From Chryseobacterium aquaeductus (GTDB lineage Bacteria > Bacteroidota > Bacteroidia > Flavobacteriales > Weeksellaceae), in NCBI RefSeq assembly GCF_905175375.1, contig NZ_CAJIMS010000001.1:558001-622000 (forward strand): a stretch of 64,000 bases of DNA, in the 5' to 3' direction. A program made the translations under genes and the position numbers. The notes under the pieces are model-generated. The model was not told where the DNA came from and searched no databases. It saw only the letters and a program-made list of their open reading frames with translations. Positions 59,900 through 64,000 of this stretch are shown here, piece by piece; position 1 is the first letter of the stretch, and the number at the start of each line of letters is the position of its first letter.

Positions 59900-60571
59900 A
59901 TGAGTAAAATGTTAACCAATACGGTTCGGTTTTCTATAGCCGACAGCGATTTTTATTTTAAAAAAATAATGATCAAAATGCTGTTGGAAAACCCATTCAG
60001 TATGCTTCTCAATGACTGCAACAACGGTCATGAGCTCATTAGCAGGATATACAGAAGGCAGGAAGATGTTTTCATGATAGAACTTTTCATGCCTGTACTG
60101 AGCGGTCTGGAAGCCATCAAATTTATCCGAAAGAATAATACCGAGACCCCAATTATCACTTACTCAGGAACCTATCAGGAAGATATGGCGGAGATTCTAG
60201 AGAAAATTCCAAATATTTATTATTGTCAAAAAAACAGCAATATCATTAAAGATATTATCAAAAGACAAATAACATCTCAGGAATTTGATTACAAAGCCTA
60301 CAGCGAAAGTTGGAAACAACAGCCATTGGCAGTTCAGGAATATATGCATCGTCAGAAAAAAAGTCAGGAAGAGCTCTCTTCTACCGAAATCCAGCTGATG
60401 AAATTCTGCTATGAAGGCTTTAGTAACAAGGAGATAGGAGAACAATTGAATCTGAGCCCGAGGACTATAGACACCTATATCAACAGACTTACAGAAAAAC
60501 TGGGTTTAAAAACAAAATTACATCTCATTCGCTTCTGTGTAGAAAACGGATACTATAATTCTAGTATGTAA
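59900..60571 (+). CDS. LuxR-type response regulator with Glu at the phospho-acceptor site
   Basis: 223 residues from the ATG at 59900 (MSKMLTNTVRFSIADSDFYF). The receiver domain is intact in outline: acidic Asp15/Asp17, the conserved Thr in PIITYSG and Lys in IYYCQKN. The acceptor position is Glu61 (VFMIELFMP) instead of Asp. The C-terminal LuxR HTH is clear (LSSTEIQLMKFCYEGFSNKEIGEQLNLSPRTIDTYINRLTEKLGL). It is divergent from the T6SS membrane-protein operon with about 180 bp between starts, and shares the AATCACAA leader element (59885-59892). It may activate the T6SS genes. Confidence 0.85.
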   Translation: MSKMLTNTVRFSIADSDFYFKKIMIKMLLENPFSMLLNDCNNGHELISRIYRRQEDVFMIELFMPVLSGLEAIKFIRKNNTETPIITYSGTYQEDMAEILEKIPNIYYCQKNSNIIKDIIKRQITSQEFDYKAYSESWKQQPLAVQEYMHRQKKSQEELSSTEIQLMKFCYEGFSNKEIGEQLNLSPRTIDTYINRLTEKLGLKTKLHLIRFCVENGYYNSSM

Positions 60572-60647
60572 ATGTTCTTTTTTAATGCTTAAAGCATACT
60601 AAATATAAAATTGTCAGTCTCTTACCCGAAATATTTTCGATACTAAT

Positions 60648-60679
60648 TTGTTAATATTCAATTTTTTTGACTAAATTTG
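60648..60679 (+). promoter_or_regulatory. HU promoter, TTG-N21-TAAATTTG
   Basis: TTG (60648-60650) and TAAATTTG (60672-60679) are 21 bp apart, 30 bp before the ATG. The leader also has AAAGGAA just before the start, an SD-like stretch that is rare in this phylum. Confidence 0.75.
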
Positions 60680-60709
60680 CACACCTAAAATTTAAAATTC
60701 AAAAAGGAA

Positions 60710-61000
60710 ATGACAAAGGCAGAATTGGTAAACACCATCTCAAATAAATTGGGAACAGAAAAGAATGAAACACAGAAAGTTGTAGAAGCTTTTATGCAGG
60801 AGATCAGGACTTCTATGTATAATGGAGACAATGTTTACTTAAGAGGTTTTGGTTCTTTCATCGTTAAAACTAGAGCAGCTAAAACGGGAAGAAACATTTC
60901 TAAGAACACTGCAATCGAAATCCCTGCACACAATATACCTGCTTTCAAACCATCAAAATCTTTTGTGGAGAAAGTAAAAACTAAAGTTGCAGTAAAATAA
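60710..61000 (+). CDS. HU-family DNA-binding protein
   Basis: 96 residues, the HU/IHF fold throughout: MTKAELVNTISNKLG, helix 2 with VVEAFMQEIRTSMYNGDNVYLRGFGSFIVKTRAAKTGRNISKNTA, and the DNA-binding arm around PAHNIPAFKPSKSFVEKVK. The arm contains the Pro-containing tip. It bends and compacts DNA in the nucleoid. It is followed after 46 bp by a small basic peptide gene and then by rng. Confidence 0.95.
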   Translation: MTKAELVNTISNKLGTEKNETQKVVEAFMQEIRTSMYNGDNVYLRGFGSFIVKTRAAKTGRNISKNTAIEIPAHNIPAFKPSKSFVEKVKTKVAVK

Positions 61001-61046
61001 GAAATAACAATTGAATATTAACTAGTTAACAAAAAAAATTAACATT

Positions 61047-61136
61047 ATGCCAAGCGGAAAGAAAAGAAAAAGACACAAGGTTGCAACACACAAAAGAAAG
61101 AAAAGAAGAAGAGCGAACAGACATAAGAAAAAATAA
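61047..61136 (+). CDS. 29-residue extremely basic peptide, probably ribosome- or RNA-binding
   Basis: ATG at 61047, TAA at 61134-61136. The peptide begins MPSGKKRKRHK and ends RANRHKKK. About 60% of residues are Lys, Arg or His and there are no acidic residues. Such very basic miniature proteins are typical of extra ribosomal proteins (the bTHX and bL38 types known from Bacteroidetes). I recall a similar peptide between HU and rng in other Flavobacteriia, but I cannot name it with certainty. A terminator follows at 61166. Confidence 0.7.
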   Translation: MPSGKKRKRHKVATHKRKKRRRANRHKKK

Positions 61137-61165
61137 TCTCAACTAGAGATTTTGTAATATAATAA

Positions 61166-61211
61166 TATAGTTGGTGTTTATATTTTTTTAATATTCGCCA
61201 ACTATATTTTT
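61166..61211 (+). terminator. Terminator after the HU - basic peptide unit
   Basis: An 11-bp stem TATAGTTGGTG/CGCCAACTATA (61166-61176 with 61196-61206, one G-U) is followed by TTTTTG. It separates HU and the small peptide from rng. Confidence 0.8.
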
Positions 61212-61362
61212 GTTTGTTACCATTAGATTCAAGAAAAAATTCAGCTATTAATTTGTTATTAAAATGTAAAGCATTCTGCATTATAAGTATTAAATTTATA
61301 AACTACAATATCCGTTAATATCTGAATCAAACTTAATCTCAAAAAAATTATCTTATATCAAA

Positions 61363-62925
61363 ATGAAGAAAGAACTAATAATTTCGCACGAAGATGAGCT
61401 TACAAAAATTGCTTTGCTGGAAGACGGAAGATTATGTGAACTTCATGAGGAAGAAGACAAAAATGATTTTGTAGTAGGAGATTTATTTATAGGAAAAGTA
61501 AAAAAACTGGCACCCAACCTTAATGCAGCATTTGTAAACATTGGGTATGATAAAGATGCATTTTTGCACTATCAGGATCTTGGGCCTCAGTATCTTACCT
61601 ATAAGAAATTTTTGAAAGACACGGTTTCTAAGAAACAAAGTGCATCGAGTTTAAAAAATTTCGAATTACAACCGGAAATTGATAAAAACGGAAATGTAGA
61701 AAAAGTAATTGCAAAAGATGACGTTGTCATTTTACAGATTACCAAAGAACCGATCTCTACAAAAGGCCCGAGAATATCTACGCAGATTTCGCTTACAGGC
61801 CGTTTTTTAGTTTTAATACCATTTGATAATAAAGTTTCGATCTCAAAAAAAATCGGTAGTTCTGAAGAGAAAATAAGACTGAGAACTTTGATAGACAGCA
61901 TAAAGCCTGAAGGTTTTGGCGTGATTATCAGGACAGTTGCCGAAGGAAAGAAAGTTGCTGATCTTCACAATGATATGAATCAATTGATTCAAAAGTGGGA
62001 AAATACTTTTAAGAATATACAAAAAAATAAAGTCCCGTCTAAAGTACTAAGTGAAGATAACAAAGCCTCTTCTATTTTAAGAGATAACTTCAACCAGGAT
62101 TTCGTAAATGTCTTTTGTGACGACGAACAGATGGTGGAAGAAATGAAAAATTATCTGGAAGTCATAGCACCTGAACGCAAAAACATCGTACAGTATTATG
62201 ATTCTCACATTCCTCTCCTCGAATATTATAACGTTGAAAAACAGCTTAAACAAAGCTTTGGAAAACACGTAAATATTCCAAGTTCAAAAGGTGCTTATCT
62301 TGTTATAGAACATACAGAAGCCCTGCACGTAATTGACGTCAACTCCGGAAACAACATTAAATCCGGAAACATTGCTACGAAAGAACACGGTCTAAGCGTG
62401 AACAAAATGGCAGCCACAGAAATAGCAAGACAGTTACGTCTGCGTGATATGGGAGGTATTATCGTAATCGATTTTATCGACATGGTAAACCCAGATCACA
62501 GAAGAGATTTGTTTGAACATCTGAAAACAGAAATGAGCCGCGACAAAGCGCGACACAAAATTTTGCCTCCAAGTAAGTTTGGACTGATACAAATTACCAG
62601 ACAGAGAAATCGTCCGGAAAAACAAATCGACATTAAAGAAGAAAACCCCAACAAAGACGGAGAAATCGTAGCTCCGATCGTCATTGTTGAGAAAATGGAA
62701 GACACCATAAGAACCATTATGCAGAAAGGTGATAAAGGAAAACTTTATCTGCATGTACATCCTTTCGTAGAAGCATTCCTTACAAAAGGATTCAAGAGCA
62801 TACGGGTAAAATGGTATCTGAAGTACAAAAAATGGGTTACCATTATCCCAAGGGATTCTTTCAAGTATTTAGAATACAAAATCTACAATTCGAAAAAAGA
62901 AGAATTAAGCGGATATTCTAACTAA
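61363..62925 (+). CDS. rng: Ribonuclease E/G family protein
   Basis: 520 residues of RNase G type, an endoribonuclease for 16S rRNA maturation and mRNA decay. The S1 domain is split by a low-complexity insertion: DLFIGKVKKLAPNLNAAFVNIGYDKDAFLHYQDLGP. The core has NGNVEKVIAKDDVVILQITKEPISTKGPRISTQISLTGR, and the catalytic/DNase-I-like region has HVIDVNSGNN and MGGIIVIDFIDM with the conserved Asp residues. The C-terminal Arg-rich scaffold of RNase E is absent, so RNase G is the better name. Confidence 0.92.
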   Translation: MKKELIISHEDELTKIALLEDGRLCELHEEEDKNDFVVGDLFIGKVKKLAPNLNAAFVNIGYDKDAFLHYQDLGPQYLTYKKFLKDTVSKKQSASSLKNFELQPEIDKNGNVEKVIAKDDVVILQITKEPISTKGPRISTQISLTGRFLVLIPFDNKVSISKKIGSSEEKIRLRTLIDSIKPEGFGVIIRTVAEGKKVADLHNDMNQLIQKWENTFKNIQKNKVPSKVLSEDNKASSILRDNFNQDFVNVFCDDEQMVEEMKNYLEVIAPERKNIVQYYDSHIPLLEYYNVEKQLKQSFGKHVNIPSSKGAYLVIEHTEALHVIDVNSGNNIKSGNIATKEHGLSVNKMAATEIARQLRLRDMGGIIVIDFIDMVNPDHRRDLFEHLKTEMSRDKARHKILPPSKFGLIQITRQRNRPEKQIDIKEENPNKDGEIVAPIVIVEKMEDTIRTIMQKGDKGKLYLHVHPFVEAFLTKGFKSIRVKWYLKYKKWVTIIPRDSFKYLEYKIYNSKKEELSGYSN

Positions 62926-62934
62926 AAATCATAA

Positions 62935-62961
62935 AAAACCTCTAGATTTTCTGGAGGTTTT
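62935..62961 (+). terminator. Terminator after rng
   Basis: Stem AAAACCTCTAGA/TCTGGAGGTTTT (one G-T pair) with a short T-rich loop lies 10 bp past the stop, followed by T residues. Confidence 0.88.
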
Positions 62962-63312
62962 TTGTTTGACGCTTAACCCATTTAATCAGCAAGTTGATTC
63001 TCCATTTTCATTTGTAATAAAAAATATTTAAAGAGATATATTGTACTTAAAATAAATAAATCCCTACCTGTATTTTCGACAAGCTATTTTTATGTTTTTT
63101 CGACATTCTCAAAGTCCCATCAATAAAGCGTTTCGATATTTTTGAAAACCAGATAAAAAACCATATAAATCACAAAAAAAAGACATATTAGTTACAGATT
63201 ATGAAAAAGACAATATAAGAGGGATTAAATTACAAAATTCAGTAAAAATTTATGTTTATACACGTAAATGATACGTTTATTTCGTATATTTATTTACTGA
63301 AAACTAAGGCCG
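62962..63312. other. Gene-free gap before the second regulator
   Basis: I find no convincing gene here. TTTTCGACA occurs twice (63073-63081 and 63097-63105, 24 bp apart) in the same orientation. This may be a weak binding-site pair, but it could be chance in A/T-rich DNA. Confidence 0.3.
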
Positions 63313-63960
63313 ATGAAACCTAATTTAACTATTTTTGATGAACCTCTCTTATATACGGAAGGTTTGTCTAAACTGCTTTTGCAGAACAAAATTTTTAGTT
63401 CCATAGAAATTTTTAATACTACCGAACGATTATATAATCACATTGCAGAAAATCCCCCCAAATTTCTAATGATCAGCTCAAACATTTTGATGTTGAGTGA
63501 ACTTTACAATTGTATTGATACTATAGCTTCTCAAAACAAAAATATCAAAATAATGGTCATTGGTAATTCGCATGATGTGATCGTTATCCGAAAACTTTTT
63601 AATAAAGGTATTAAAAGCTATCTTGATAAAAACAGTTGCTATGATGAGTTCATCAAATCTGTGAATGCTCTAAGTTCCGATGAAATATACATCTGTGAGT
63701 ATGCTAAGGAAATGATGATCAATTTCATCAGCAGCGAACAAGAAAAACACACCCCAAACATCAAAGAACCACTTACAAGACGCGAGTTGGAAATTCTAAA
63801 ACTCATTTGTGATGGCCACAGCAGTAAAGATATTAGTGGACAGCTCTTTATCAGCATCAACACCGTCGAAACTCATCGCAAAAGAATTCTCATGAAGCTG
63901 AATGTGAAGAATTCTGTAGGTGTTGTGAAGTATGCGATGGAAAACAACATCATTAATTAA
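63313..63960 (+). CDS. NarL/FixJ-like response regulator with a degenerate receiver domain
   Basis: 215 residues. The LuxR-type HTH is clear (LTRRELEILKLICDGHSSKDISGQLFISINTVETHRKRILMKLNVKN). The receiver has an acidic start (FDEPLLYTEG) and Lys in SYLDKN, but the phospho-acceptor position is Ser55 (LMISSNI) instead of Asp. It is therefore unlikely to be phosphorylated in the usual way. It may act as a phosphorylation-independent regulator. No kinase gene is adjacent. Confidence 0.82.
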   Translation: MKPNLTIFDEPLLYTEGLSKLLLQNKIFSSIEIFNTTERLYNHIAENPPKFLMISSNILMLSELYNCIDTIASQNKNIKIMVIGNSHDVIVIRKLFNKGIKSYLDKNSCYDEFIKSVNALSSDEIYICEYAKEMMINFISSEQEKHTPNIKEPLTRRELEILKLICDGHSSKDISGQLFISINTVETHRKRILMKLNVKNSVGVVKYAMENNIIN

Positions 63961-64000
63961 AAAAAGTTATAAACCAAAAAAATCAAAATCCGAAAAAGGT

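Noticed and set aside
60275..60281. AATCACAA-like heptamers before non-T6SS genes as proof of a strict T6SS motif
   Set aside because: ATCACAA also precedes the alpha/beta hydrolase gene (near 30275-30281), so the motif is not exclusive. I kept it only as a statistical question.

Overview
The window is A+T-rich DNA from a Bacteroidota bacterium, most likely a Flavobacteriia/Weeksellaceae member close to Chryseobacterium. The reasons are a gldD gliding lipoprotein gene, a Bacteroidetes-type (subtype iii) type VI secretion system (T6SS), promoters of the TTG-N17-23-TAnnTTTG kind, A-rich leaders mostly without Shine-Dalgarno sequences, many LytTR/LuxR-type regulators and plant-like GapN. The genus is an inference from gene content, not a computed identity.

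1-17.5 kb is mostly housekeeping: pnp (cut by the window edge) and rpsO; a secreted protein; mgtE; a metal-receptor-like protein; a free-methionine-sulfoxide-reductase-like GAF protein with a conserved unknown partner; an MBL hydrolase; tRNA-Leu(CAA); an L,D-transpeptidase-like lipoprotein and a DUF2459 protein; queG; rhodanese; HD hydrolase; nitronate monooxygenase; a SurA-like chaperone; a PfkB kinase; gldD and mutY. 17.8-19.6 kb holds the T6SS sheath pair tssB-tssC. 19.8-31.1 kb has two tandem M13 peptidases, cinA, a lipocalin, a LytS/LytTR-like two-component pair and an alpha/beta hydrolase.

31.1-38.3 kb is an accessory stretch rich in foldback repeats: a frameshifted DUF6261 gene, an orphan HsdR-N nuclease-like protein, gapN, a RelE/ParE-type toxin-antitoxin pair, DUF4256, an orphan Imm22-like immunity gene and a Fic protein with a probable operator. 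polA follows.

41.4-59.7 kb is the main T6SS block, all on the minus strand. Reading 5' to 3' on that strand: a small membrane protein, tssO, tssP, tssR, a PAAR-like protein, a GH19 + M23 peptidoglycan-hydrolase effector with a likely lipoprotein immunity partner, a LysM protein, hcp/tssD copy 2, vgrG/tssI, a putative clan-CD (caspase-like) cysteine-protease effector with a likely immunity partner, tssH/clpV, a lytic transglycosylase and hcp/tssD copy 1. The baseplate genes (tssE, F, G, K) and tssN/tssQ are not here, so the system is spread over several loci. A divergent LuxR-type regulator with Glu at the phospho-acceptor position sits beside the block. Several T6SS genes and this regulator share an AATCACAA-like element just before the start codon, and both hcp genes carry the same pair of 13-bp boxes repeated at exactly 21 bp and placed at the same distance from the start codon.

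60.6-64 kb returns to housekeeping: an HU gene, a 29-residue extremely basic peptide, RNase G/E (rng) and a second LuxR-type regulator with a degenerate receiver.
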